From positions 90,283,121 through 90,347,120 of the forward strand of contig CM030367.1 of NCBI GenBank assembly GCA_017893485.1: a stretch of DNA of 64,000 nucleotides. The letters are read 5' to 3'. Under the pieces are notes generated by a model. The model was not told the DNA's origin and searched no databases. It was given only the letters and a program-made list of their open reading frames with translations. This DNA is from Hemerocallis citrina. Its lineage: Eukaryota; Streptophyta; Magnoliopsida; Asparagales; Asphodelaceae. Both the position numbers and the translations under genes were made by a program. Below, piece by piece: positions 36,319 to 47,788 of the stretch. The first letter of the stretch is position 1; each line of letters opens with the position of its first letter.

Positions 36319-37916
36319 ACTACTCTCTGTAACATATAATCACCTTCTTTCTCCTAAAAATGGATGCCAATGGATCTTACGTTGTTACAACCATTCCTGA
36401 AGCCAATGGATCTTCTGGTATTACGACTGCACCTGTTGTTCCTCCCTTTACCTCAGCGCCTTCTTCTAATGATAACAACAATAACTCATTCTTCATTCAC
36501 CACTCTGATAGTCCTAGAACCATTCTCGTCACCAACCTCCTAACAAGTCTTGTGCTGTGACTATAGCTTTGTCTGCCAAAAACAAATTTGATTTCATCGA
36601 TGGAACGATTCCCAAGCCCTCCTCCACTGAACCAAAGTTTTCAGCTTGGCACCGAGCAAATCACATGGTCTCATCCTGGCTCCTCAATTCTCTGCATCAA
36701 GGTCTTGCCACTAAGCGTCCTATATGCTGATTCTGCTACAGCAGTATGAAAAGATCTTCATGATCGTTTCTCCCCAAGCAATGGTCCTAGAGTTTTGTCC
36801 TTCAATGATCGGTTTCCACACTCCAGCAGAACACATATTATATTGTAAAATACTACAACTGTCTTAAAGGTTTTTGGGATTAGCTCGATAGCTATGCCCC
36901 CTTGCCAACTTGCTCAAGTGGTGGGAGCAAATGTGGGATATTGAAACAATTCTCTAACTTCCTTCAACAACAACGTTTAATGCAGTTCGTGATGGGTCTT
37001 TATGAGACTTATTCTCATGTACAAAGTTAGATCCTACTTAAGGATCCCCTGCCATCTCTTTCTCAACAGCTGATCCAACCATCTTTACAAAACCCCCCCA
37101 ACCTCCCCCCCCCCAAACAAGCAATCAACAAGTTGAATGTGCTACTCTTCTTTCAAACAAACCTTTACCTGGTCTTCTACCCACTCCAAGTGTCACACCT
37201 CCACCGGCTGTAAATGTTTCCAGTAGGCAACATCTGAATGATAGAAACAAAACTAAGGATCAGTTTACACATTGCAACATCATCAGTCATACTGTTGAAG
37301 TTTTCAACAAGCTTAATGGGTATCCACCTCACTACAAGCTCAGTGGGCGCAACCAACTACCGAGAGATGTTCGGACTAATTCTAATGTTTAAACTCAACA
37401 GCTTATTGTGGTTCAATATAAGAAACTTCTTCACCGACTGAATAAGGTAAATTTAACCAATCTGCTGGCCATAAATCGTGTGTTGCATGTCCCTTGTTTC
37501 AAATTCTATTTAGTGTCTGTTCACAAACTCATTCAAAATTTCCATTGTTCTGTCACATTTTTTCCTAATAAATGTGTTTTACAGGAGCTCTCGACGAAGG
37601 AGGTGATTGGAATGGGGCATGAACGTGATGGTCTCTACTATTTCATGGCTCACAACCAAGCCTCTTAACTTCTTGCTACCAAGCGTTTGTTTGATTTGTG
37701 GCACAAGAGCATCGGTCACCCATCTTTCTAAAGATTAAATAAATTTTCAGAAATAATTTCTTTTCCTTCAAATAAAACATATTGACATATGCCCTTTGGC
37801 TAAACAAACCCTATTATCATTTTCTTCTAGTTCCATCTCCACTCATGCACCGTTGAAATGATTCATTGTGATATTTGGGGTTGTTATTGTATTCCTACCA
37901 ATTATGGTGCTCATTT

Positions 37917-38400
37917 TCTATGAAGCACGGATACGGATACGGGGTGCAGGTACGATATGACACGGGTATGAAGATACGTGATTTTACAAAAAAGTAGGAT
38001 ATGGGTGCGTTGTTGGTACGTTAAATATAAAATATTTTATATTATATTTATAGATACAAAAATATTTTTCTTGTTAAAAATTCAAACATTTAAACCATTT
38101 CATAGAACTATAAGAATACATTATAATTATGAGCATTTTAGAGAAAAGAAATGATAATCTAACTATTAAATCTTTGGGTAGTCTTGTTTTGTGTTTGACC
38201 ATAATTGTAAACAACAAACTTTTGCAATTACTAGTACCCCATGCATTTATCTAAATATAATTGTGTCTAAAAGTTGTGAAAAATGCATTTAAAAATTGGG
38301 TGCTCCTTGGGTACGCACCCAGGAGTACCCAAGGAGTATCGGCACTCGATACGCACCCGACACGGGTACGTCGACCATTTGAAAGTATCCGTGCTTCCTA
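37917..38400. mobile_element. Small TIR element (484 bp) in CO1 integrase
   Basis: Inverted ends CTATGAAGCACGGATAC and (reverse complement) TAGGAAGCACGGATAC, flanked by GCTCATTT at 37909-37916 and 38401-38408. The interior has repeated GGATACGG and GGGTACG motifs and no ORF. The 8-bp TSD (possibly 9) allows hAT or Mutator-like origin. Removing it restores the integrase string GAHFFLTIVD. Confidence 0.78.
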
Positions 38401-39075
38401 GCTCATTTCTTCTTAACTATCGTTGATTTCTTTTTTTACACGATGTACTTGGGTTTATCTAATGGGATTTAAAAGTGAAACTCATCCATTTCTGAAATCA
38501 TACATTAGTTATGCTCAAACCCAATATAACAGTATCATCAAAATTGTTCGTGCTAATAATGGTACTAATTCTTATCTAAATCCACTCAATCCTTGTTCCA
38601 AGACCATGGTATAATCCACCAACATAGTTGTGTTGCCACATCACAACAAAATGATGTTGTTGAGCGCAAGCACGGTCATCTCTTAAATGTTTCTCGTGCT
38701 TTGCTTTTTTAATCTAGCCTCCCTACCTCCTTTTGGGGCAATTGTATTTTAACTGCTACCTATCTAATCAATTGAACACCCACATCCCTTCTCCAAGGTC
38801 GTACTCCTTATGAAGTTTTATTCAACAAAGATTCTACATATCACCATTTAAGAGTGTTCTGTTGTCTTTGCTATGCATCTGTTGGTCATTTACATCACAA
38901 GAAAATTGACCCTTGAGCTTGACGTTGCATATTTGTTGGATATCCTCATGGACAAAAGGCCTATAAACTTTATCATCTTCAGACTAACAAATATTCCTTT
39001 AGTCGAGATGTTGTGTTCCATGAAATCTCATTCCCATTTCATTATTCTCCTCCAATTAATACATCCCTGCAACTA

Positions 39076-39080
39076 GATGC
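39076..39080. other. Target-site duplication GATGC, left copy (TK4)
   Basis: Matches 51322-51326 exactly. Confidence 0.92.
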
Positions 39081-42000
39081 TGTAACATCCTGAACTTTTA
39101 ATTATAATTAAATGAGAATTTATTGATTTTTACGTGTTTTGCATGTACAAATTCATATGCATTTTTCCTTAAAAATTATCTCTTTATAACATGAACAAAT
39201 ACTTATTTTAAATCTTTCTCTTTATTTTTTAAAAGCCTATTTTAAAAAAGCCTAATTAAATCCTAGGCCTAATTGTCTCTTTCTAGCCCATCATAATTAA
39301 TTAATTAATTAATTTATGAGAGCCCATGGTTAATTGGCCCATTAGTGAGCCCATTAACTTAATTTCCCTTTTAAATTAGTCTAACTTGTAGTGTAGACTA
39401 ATTTAGTAGATAATTAATTAAATTACATGAACAAACTTATAAATGGGGGTACCAGTGTAGCATTTGCATTGCACTAGCACGTGCATGGAGCACCTTATAG
39501 GAGTGGCCGGATTGTACAGAGAGAGAGAGGGAGAGATGGGTGTAGTGGTGAGTTGGTTATCTCATCATGGGTAGTTGCTACAACTCTCTAATTCATCATA
39601 GCCTTTGATCCTTAACTATTTGGACTAATCCTAGCCTTTCTTTTGCACTCAAAAATTGTATAAATACCCCCCCCCCCCCTACCCTCTTCATACTCACACC
39701 TAAAGATTGAAAGAAAGAAAGAAAAGAAGAGACAATTAGTAAGTTAAAAGAGTAGGAGAGTTGTGAGTTAAAAGATTGTGTGTTGAGTTTGTGTGTGTTC
39801 CTCTTCCAAAGTTGGTCGGCCTACCATAGGAGCAAGAAGAAAAGAGTTTCAAGTACCATCAAGCTAGGAGGAGAAGTCAAATTGGTGGCTCAAGCTAGGA
39901 GAAGAAGGCTTCAGTTGTTCATTCTAGGAGACATTAGGAGTTCTTGGTTATTTTCTCTCCAAATAAGGTGGGCAATTTTTTCATACTTGTAATTAGTTAC
40001 CATGCTAGGTTTATGTTTGTGATCATGTTAGAATAAACAAGAAAATATTGCTTTATGTTTGTTACCAAGATTAAGGAAAAAAAGAACCCCAATTGGACTT
40101 ACATGAAATGATTAGTAAAATGGATTGAATTATGTGAATGAAAGTGTTGTTGTGATAACTTGATAACACATTGGCATGTTAATTTAGAAATTATGAATTT
40201 TTGATATGAAAGTGTTCACGTATGTTTGTAAAATGCAATATGGAGAAATATGTTCATGAATGAATTGTGATTTATGGGTAACCTTCATGCCATGAAAATA
40301 GATTGATTAATGAGTAAAAATACACATGGTTATTGTTACATGAGATTGGTGCTAAAATCCCTAATTTGCATATTTGTGTCGTTGGAAAAGAGAAATGGAC
40401 ATATTGTGAATTAGGAATAATTTATTTAAAAGAATGGATTTTATTAATAAAGAAGAAAAGTAAGAAATTATAGTTTACTAAAATGCTATTTGAAATTGAG
40501 AATTATCAACTAGTAGTTATTTTTGAAAAGAGACAATTAGTAGAACATAAAGCTAGTACGACCACTTTTATATAAATGAAATAATAGTTTATTTTTATGT
40601 TAAAAATGAGAGTTAAATGTTTTATAAAATTTCAAGTTACTGTATATTTTCTAAATAAATACAATCAGGAAGATAGTTAGACTCTTATAAGAACAAATCG
40701 TAATTTGAAAGAAAACGAGTTATTTTTGTGAACTAGAAGTGCTATAGTCAGACACAAAATTAATTGTAATCAATTTCTATACGGATTAGTCACTCTGTCC
40801 ATTCTGGTCAGTGGGTGCACAATAGAAACATTACTGTAGCTAAGGTGTTTGGAGATCTTGGGTTCGAGTCTCTTCATAGACTCTTTATTTTCTTAATTGA
40901 AGCTTTAACTCATTACCGAACCTTAAAAAATAAATGGAAAATACTTTCTCCCTATGTCGTTGGGTGCTGTTGGCCTTTCTGGTCTTCAGCTGTGCCATGG
41001 TAACGTTACTGTAGCGCAGCGGGTCCGCTGTGCTTGGTTCGAAACTTGGCTTTGGCCATTACTTTTGGAAATCCGATTCTTTTTTAGGAATTAAATGTTT
41101 TTAAATGGTTTTAAGTGTTTTAAATTCATAAAAGGATTATTATAATTATTCTAAAATTATTTAGATCTCATGAAAAATTTCTATAGCTTGATTTACGATA
41201 AATTGAGAATTAAAATTTTAAAAAAAGGGCCATATTAGAGAAGTTGTTGTTAAAAAATTCTAAGAGTATATTATTGAGTAAATGAGGGCAACAAATAGTT
41301 TGTCTTTTAAAAAGACATTGTTTAGAGAATTTTTTTAAAGGAAATCGTAATTCGATAATTGTAAGTACAACAAATGTGAATATTTGGGCTTAACAAAATG
41401 AGATCTTTAACCTTAGGAAAGAAAAGAAATTATTGTGAGATTAAAATTGTAAGTTGGGAAATTGTGAAAAAAATCAAATAGTCATGTCTATTGTATATAT
41501 GAGAATGATGCCTGAATTGAAATGAAAATCATGATAACTTATCAGAAAAATTGGTGAGTGTGAATACTCAAATTATGGACATGAAATGAGATTTTATACT
41601 AGAGGGTAGCTAAGTCCTTATACCAACAATTGAATAAATTTTTGAGATGAAACGTTGAGATGAAAAAACCAAGTTTGGGTCATGTTGTTGAATTAATGGT
41701 TAAGACCAGTATAGGAGAAGTGCTAACTCTATGGGATTAATTTTATTCATGATTCAAATAAATTAAGGACTAGACACATAGTGAAGATGTGATAAAAGTA
41801 AGAGAAAAACATAATTATGAGGGCCATTAGATTGGCGGCATGAGAGTATTCACAGGATGTCCTCATGATGCATCATGAATAGGGCATGGAAACTATTCCA
41901 GAGTACCGTCTCGGTGGCGACGCTTGTGGGGTATTTGGTGACTACGGGTGGTACCACGGTCTATGGTAGGATGTGAATTGACCACAAGATGCCTGCATGA

Positions 42001-42613
42001 TGAGTCATGTCTCAGTGCGAGAGATTCTCTCCAGGGTGCCTGGACGTGGGCTCGTAGCTCATAGAATACCTAGAATACTTAACGTAGTTATCGTACTAGT
42101 TTAAATCATGGCGAGGGATTAAACCCTACAAGATGAAGTACGATTAAGGGCTTGCCCTCGGACCTATATAGTATGGGATGCATAGAATCCGAACAAGTGC
42201 GCATTAGTGTCATGTAATATAAATAACTGCATTAAGGACTAAGTGCACAGCACAACACGACATCAATAGTATAGTCCCCGTAGTTTTGTTTGTGACAAGT
42301 GTGTGCTTTCGAAGTAAAAAAAATTGATGTATTATATCCTTGCGTTAGTTGAATGAATTGACGTGCCTACAGTTTCTATGCAGGATAAAGTGCATGAAAG
42401 AGACTAAGGAGAAATTGATGCTTAAAGAATTATTCAAGTGTTATTTTATTTCAATCATGTAATTGTTGTAAATTGCTTCCGTTATATAAGTGTAACGTAA
42501 ATGTAACTCTGATGTAATGAAAATTTTTAATTCCTTCTAAAATTGTACGAAGAGAAGTGTAAAGATCCTGTGGAACTTCGAATTCAGTCTTATTTGGAAT
42601 TCAGGGTGTTACA
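39081..42613 (+). repeat. TK4 5' LTR
   Basis: TGTAACATCC to GGGTGTTACA. TATA box TATAAATA at 39659-39666, followed directly by 13 C bases. Two B-box-like motifs lie at 40861 (GGTTCGAGTCTC) and 41036 (GGTTCGAAAC, after a perfect A box TAGCGCAGCGGG at 41012). A perfect 16-bp palindrome TCATGATGCATCATGA lies at 41863, and CATGATGAGTCATG, with a GCN4-like TGAGTCA core, at 41996. There is no coding content. Confidence 0.93.
39659..39679 (+). promoter_or_regulatory. TK4 5' LTR TATA box with 13-C tract
   Basis: TATAAATA followed immediately by a C-run. In the 3' LTR the run at 48372-48397 is 26 C long. Confidence 0.7.
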
Positions 42614-42616
42614 GAT

Positions 42617-42630
42617 TAGTATCAGAGCCA
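42617..42630 (+). other. TK4 primer binding site
   Basis: TAGTATCAGAGCCA, one mismatch from the initiator tRNA-Met PBS (TGG to TAG), 3 bp after the LTR. Confidence 0.8.
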
Positions 42631-42770
42631 CGGTTCCAAGTAGTACAAATTTATAAGGAACGACACCGTAGAGTGGACATTAGAGCGTGTGTTGAGTATA
42701 GAGATTTAAATGTAAGTTACTTACATTTGTGTTGCTCTATGATTGATGTTTCTTCTCTCCCCTTTCTAAG

Positions 42771-43178
42771 ATGGCGAACCACTTCGACTGAGCTGGCGGT
42801 GATGACTGGAACATAGTCGAGGAGAATTACTACCCCGAACAAGCTGATTCTGACGAAGAAGATCCTGAAGAATTTAAAGAGGAATGGCCTGAGTCCCGAG
42901 AGATCACTCCGCCTCCAGATTCATCTGATGATTCCTCCGACGAGGAAGAGCCAATTCTGAGTAGTCTCATTGTGTCTCTTCAGAGGCAGGTGGAGACTCA
43001 GAGGGAGAGAGCAGAGCTACTGTAGGCCCAGTGTGCAAAGTGTAAAGAGGATATTGCAACTCTTAGTCATCGTATTTGGGATCTCGAGAAGAGAAAGAAT
43101 ATGTACGATGCACTAAAGGAAGAAGTGGCAGAACTACGGGAAGAGCTTCGAGAAGCCAAGAGAAACCGTAGGAACTAG
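42771..43178 (+). pseudogene. TK4 pre-gag ORF, 135 codons, two stops
   Basis: Runs from ATG 42771 to TAG 43176-43178 and is colinear with the TK3 copy without a single indel. The N-terminus is acidic (DWNIVEENYYPEQADSDEED). A Ser/Asp/Glu linker follows, then a coiled-coil-like C-terminus (SLQRQVETQRERAELL, LKEEVAELREELREAKRN). A TGA near 42789 and a TAG at 43023 interrupt it. It lies between PBS and gag, with its stop about 100 nt before the gag ATG. Function unknown. The conserved length suggests selection in the source lineage. Confidence 0.72.
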
Positions 43179-43278
43179 AATGTTGTATCTTCTTACTGCT
43201 TTCATTTGATGTCAGAAATGTTTTAAATTTGAATGTACAAAGCTTGAATTCAATGAAATGAAGAGTTGATTTAAATTC

Positions 43279-44308
43279 ATGTCTTCTACTTCGAATTTAA
43301 TGGATTTTTTGCATCAGAATATGGCTGGAAGAAGAGCTAGAAATGGAGAAGGGCTTGACTTGGAAACGGAGTTAGCGAGAGTCTATCAGACCCTTAATAC
43401 CATTGCCATGAATCAGAACCAGGGGTGGATGCCTGCAAATCCAGTACCTGAACCAATCAAACTCGTGGAATCATTCAAGAGGATGAAACCACAAGTGTTT
43501 GAGGGGAAGTCAGACCCAGATGCGGCTAACAATTGGATCAGGCAGGTCGAGACTATCTTTGAAGACTTGGAAACTTCGGAAGCAAGCAAGGTAAAGTTGA
43601 CTGCACTGCAGTTTGAGAAGGATGCAGCTGTTTGGTGGCAGTCCATGAAGCGGATGATGGGAGATGTTGTTCTTGGCTGGAAGGAATTTTTGGAGGAGTT
43701 TTGCAGTCACTATTTTCCATCTGATGTCCAAGTGAAGAAGGCCATGGAATTCCTGGTGCTACAGCCAGGCGGCATGTCAGTTAGAGAGTATGAGACAAGG
43801 TTTACTAAACTCTTGAGGTATGCGGCCGAACTGGTGATGGACGAGGCAAAGAAAGATCAGAAGTTTGAGCATGGATTGAGGCCGAGTCTGAGATCAAGGA
43901 TGATACCCCTCAGTATCAGGAGGTTAGACAAGCTAGTCAAACGAGCTGTAGCCACTGAGGCGGATATGGAGCAGTTCCATACTGTTCATTATCGGAGGAA
44001 CAATTGGCAAGTTGGGAAGAGGCCCGCAGTTTCTAGGAATGTCAGAGGGCAGCCGCCGGCTCAAAGGTTCAAACCTACTGGGGCGAATGCTGTCAATGTG
44101 GCTAGAAGACCCGGGAATGTTTGGGTGAGACCTCCTGTGACTTTTTTTAGCTGTGGAGAGACAAACCACTACAAGTCTCAGTGCCCTAAGCTGCAAGATG
44201 TCCTCCGTAATGGACCAACTCAGTAGGTTGGGAAGAAGCCGTACCAGCAGGGCCGAGCATTTGCCTTAACTGAGGCTAACACTGATGAAGTGGATCACAT
44301 CATTACTG
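43279..44308 (+). pseudogene. TK4 gag
   Basis: From MSSTSNLMDFLHQNM: LDLETELARVYQTLN, RMKPQVFEGKSDPDAANNW, a retrotransposon gag domain (about residues 90-200) with WWQSMKR and YFPSDVQ, SVREYETRFTKL, then a zinc knuckle with only three of four ligands (FFSCGETNHYKSQC, first Cys replaced by Phe). A TAG at 44224 interrupts the basic tail. The frame otherwise continues to the putative intron at 44309. Gag is the capsid/nucleocapsid precursor. Confidence 0.9.
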
Positions 44309-44401
44309 GTACGAGGGAGGATGTTTAGAAGTTTTCTGTTGTTCTCTTTTCCCTGCTTTATTCAGTGAACTATTATGTAACGAGTGTGTGTTATGTAACT
44401 G
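44309..44401 (+). other. Putative 93-bp intron between gag and protease (TK4)
   Basis: Starts ACTG|GTACGAG and ends TTATGTAACTG|GAGAAT. It contains a TAG at 44326-44328 at the position matching the TK3 TAG. The acceptor is CTG rather than CAG here, so this copy probably could not splice at that site. Length and both ends match TK3. Confidence 0.55.
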
Positions 44402-46150
44402 GAGAATTTTATTTGAATGGAAAGAAAGCTGTTGTTTTGTTCGATACTGGATCCTCTCACACTTTTATATCACCTAAATTTGCTAAAGTTATGGGAGTTG
44501 AACCGAAGGTCTTTCCAGGCAAGGTCTTAGCAATAGCTACTCCATCAGGGGAGACTTTAACCACTGATCGGTACTATGTAGACTGCGAGATCGAGATTGG
44601 GGACAAGATTTTTGGGATTGATCTGATCGAGCTGAATGTCTTGGGGGTCGATGTTATCATTGGCATTGATTGGATGTCGGTGTACATTGCAAACATCGAG
44701 TGTAAGACCAAGAAAGTAATAGTGAAGGCTCCAGGAGGTCCTGAAATCACTTTCCAGGGGAAGAAGAGGTGTTCAGATTTGGTGGCTTGTATCAGCAAGA
44801 AGAAGGTTCCTGCAGAGGTGCAGCAAATTCCAGTGGTTCGGGATTACCCGACCGTATTCTTGGAAGATTTGCCCAGTTTATCCCCGCATCGTGATGTAGA
44901 GTTCAGCATCACCATTTAGCCAGGGAGTGCACCCATTTCTAAGGCACCGTATATGAAGGCATCTGTGGAGCAGGATGATATCAAACGGCAGATTGAGGAA
45001 CTATTGGAAAAGGGCTTTATTCAACCGAGTGCGTCGCCATGGGGAGCATCGGTGCTGTTGGTAAAGAAGAAGGATGGTTCGATGAGGATGTGCATAGATT
45101 ACCGAGAGCTGAATTAGGTCACTGTTCAGAACAAATATCCTATTCTACGAATTGATGACTTATTCCATCGTCTACAAGGAGCAACAGTTTTCTCCAAAAT
45201 AGATCTTCGATCAGGATACCATCAAGTTCGAGTGAAGATTGAAGATATGCATAAGACTACGTTCAGAACTCGACATGGGCATTACGAATTCTTAGTTATG
45301 CTATTTGGAGTGACGAATGCACCAGCAATCTTCATGGATGATGAACAGAGTGCTGAGGCCGTTTATTGATTCTTTCGTCGTGGTGTTTATCGACGATATT
45401 TTTGTGTACTCCAAGTCAGAGGAGGAGAACACTGAGCATCTGGTTGAGGTTCTGAAGAAGCTTCAGGAGCATGAGTTGTATGCCAAATTATCCAAGTGCG
45501 ATTTCTAGAAATCTGAAGTGGAATTTCTGGGTCACATCCTTTCTAAAGAGGGAGTGGCGACTGATCTGCAAAAGATAGAGGCAGTGAAGGATTGGGCAAG
45601 GCCTACTACAGTGAAGGAAATTAGGAGTTTCCTTGGGCTAACTGAATACTACAGAAAATTCATTCAGGGCTATGCTCAGATAGTCGTACCGCTCAATGGT
45701 CTAACCAAGAAGAATGTGAACTTCAAGTGGACTGAGCAGTGCAAGGCAAGATTTCAGGAGTTGAAAGAGAAGCTGACTACTGCTCCCATTTCGCCTTTGC
45801 CTAGAGAAGGTGATGATTTGATGTCTACAGTGATCTTGGTTGTGTCTTAATGCAAGAAGGGAAAGTGATCGCTTATGGATCTAGGCCACTAAGACCGTAT
45901 GAGAAGAATTATCCGACTCATAATCTGGAGTTAGCTAGGATTATCTTCGCCTTGAAGCAATGGAGACATTACGTGTATGGTGAGAAGCTGAACATGTACA
46001 CGGACCACAAAAGCTTGAAGTACATCTACCAGTAGAAGGACCTGAATCTGAGGCAATAGAGATGGCTGGAGGTACTTGAGGACATTCGTCCAGAGATTAA
46101 GTACCATCATGGGAAGGCTAATGTTGTTGCTGATGCACTTAGCCGTAAGA
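44402..46150 (+). pseudogene. TK4 protease, reverse transcriptase and RNase H
   Basis: The protease has an intact DTGSSHTFISPKFAKV active-site motif near 44443, then IIGIDWMSVY. RT follows: [31 protein letters not shown] then TAG (45115), [14 protein letters not shown], and the catalytic [11 protein letters not shown] near 45390. Small deletions near 45335 and 45840 shift the frame. RNase H reads [20 protein letters not shown] and [13 protein letters not shown] then TAG. Stops lie at 44917, 45115, 45506, 46033 and 46057. Confidence 0.9.
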
Positions 46151-47697
46151 GCAGTCTGGCTAGTTTGATTACAACTCAGAAGCATCTTGTAGAGGAGTTG
46201 GATCGGGCTGGTATTGAAGTTGTTCTGCAAGGTTTGGGAGCATCCTTAGCTCAATTGAGGCTCCAGCCAATACTGAATGAAAGGATTATAGCATGTCAGA
46301 GGGAAGATGCAGAGATTCAGAAGATGAAGGAGCAGGTTGGTGCTGGAAGGTTGTCAGAGTTTCAGATCGGGAATGAAGTGTTGTGGTTTGGAGAGAGGCT
46401 ATGTGTTCCGGATCAAGCAGAATTGAGGGAGAGTATTCTTCAGGAGGTACATGCTACTCTTTTGTCTATACATTTTGGGAGTACCAAGATGTATAAGGAC
46501 ATCAAACAACATTTTTGGTGGTCAGGTTCGAAGCGGGATGTGGCCGACTTCGTGGCGAGGTGTGAGATTTATCAGTAGGTGAAGGTCGAGAATCAGAAAC
46601 ACGGAGGTTTATTGCAACCGTTACCTATTCCGGAATGGAAGTGGGATAACATCAGCATGGATTTCATCACGGGTTTGCCCAAGAGTTCAAAGGGCAACGA
46701 TGCGATTTGGGTCATAGTCGATCGACTAACCAAGTCTACTCACTTCTTGGCTATGAAACTCACTTCGTCCATGGACAAGTTGGCCGAGCTATATGTTGGA
46801 GAAATCGTCAGGCTTCATGGTGTTCCGTTGACCATTATGTCTGATCGAGATGCGCGGTTTACTTCGCATTTCTAGTGGAGTCTTCAGACAGCTTTGGATA
46901 CCAAGACGGATTTCACCACTGCTTTCCATCCTCCGACTGATGGACAGACTGAGAGAGTCAATCAAGTCCTGGAGGATATGCTTCGGTGTTATGTTCTAGA
47001 TTTTGGAGACAGTTGGGAAAGGCATCTAGATCTGGTAGAGTTTGCCTACTACAACAGTTTTCAGGCTAGTATCGGGATGGTGCCCTACGAAGTTCTGTAT
47101 GGAAGGAAGTGCAGAACACCCGTTTGTTAGTTTGAAGTCGGAGAGCGGCAGATGTTTGGGCCTGAGATTGTGCAGCAAACCTCTGTAAAGATCGATCTGA
47201 TCAGGAAGAGGTTGGTGGATGCTCAGAGTAGGCAGAAGAGCTATGCAAACAACCAGAAGAGGGACCTTCAGTTGGAGGTTGGTGACTTTGTCTTTCTGAA
47301 GATATCACCTAGTAAAGGTGTGATTCGCTTTGGCAGAGGCGGGAAGTTAGCCCCAAGGTTCATAGACCCATACAAGATATTTAAGCGGATTGGGAAAACG
47401 GCTTACCGGTTGGAGTTTTCGGAAGAGTTGTCTCAGGTGCAAAATGTCTTCCATGTGTCTATTCTAAGAGATTACATTCCAGATCCGAGCCACCATTTGC
47501 CCGAAGTGCCGGAGGGTTTGCAGTTGGATCTGAGTTACATTGAGGTCCCGGTTGAGATTTTGGATTGTCGGGAGAAATTCTTGAGGAACAAGATGATGCC
47601 GATGGTCAAAGTAGTCTGGAGAAACCTGTCGGTTGAAGAGGCTACTTGGGAATCTGAGGAGAGGATGATGAAGGATCAACCTGAGATTTTTGTTTGA
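46151..47697 (+). pseudogene. TK4 integrase with chromodomain-like C-terminus
   Basis: The HHCC region (IHFGSTKMY, FWWSGSKRDVADFVARC) has lost its last Cys (CEIY for CxxC) and is followed by TAG at 46576. The DDE core has [30 protein letters not shown] then TAG (46873), and GQTERVNQVLEDMLR; another TAG is at 47128. The C-terminal part includes GPYRI-like FIDPYKIFKRIG and FHVSILRDYIPDPSH, and a chromodomain-like tail (VKVVWRNLSVEEATWESE). Such tails direct chromovirus integration in known families; activity here is lost. Confidence 0.9.
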
Positions 47698-47772
47698 TTT
47701 ATATTTTGCTTTTTCTTCCTGTAGTGTTCTGTCTTTCTCACTCTTTAAGCGTATTTCCGGAGACAGAACTAT

Positions 47773-47788
47773 TCTAAGGAGGGAGTGT
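47773..47788 (+). other. TK4 polypurine tract
   Basis: CTAAGGAGGGAGTGT immediately precedes the 3' LTR. Confidence 0.8.

Larger units (their letters stand above)
36360..39080 (+). pseudogene. CO1 Ty1/copia gag, GAG-pre-integrase and integrase, decayed
   Basis: Gag starts MDANGSYVVTT at 36360 and continues, with many frame breaks, through FFIHHSDSPRTILVT, NKFDFIDGTIPKPS and WLLNSLHQG (to about 36720). A degraded zinc-knuckle segment ends in LNGYPPHYK near 37330. The GAG-pre-integrase region (NRVLHVPCFKFYLVSVHKL, LWHKSIGHPSF) lies at 37440-37730. The integrase core (FLTIVDFFTRCTWVYLM) resumes at 38405 after a TIR-element insertion. The piece ends in the linker before RT at the TK4 insertion. 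The later part lies at 51327-56277. Confidence 0.85.
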
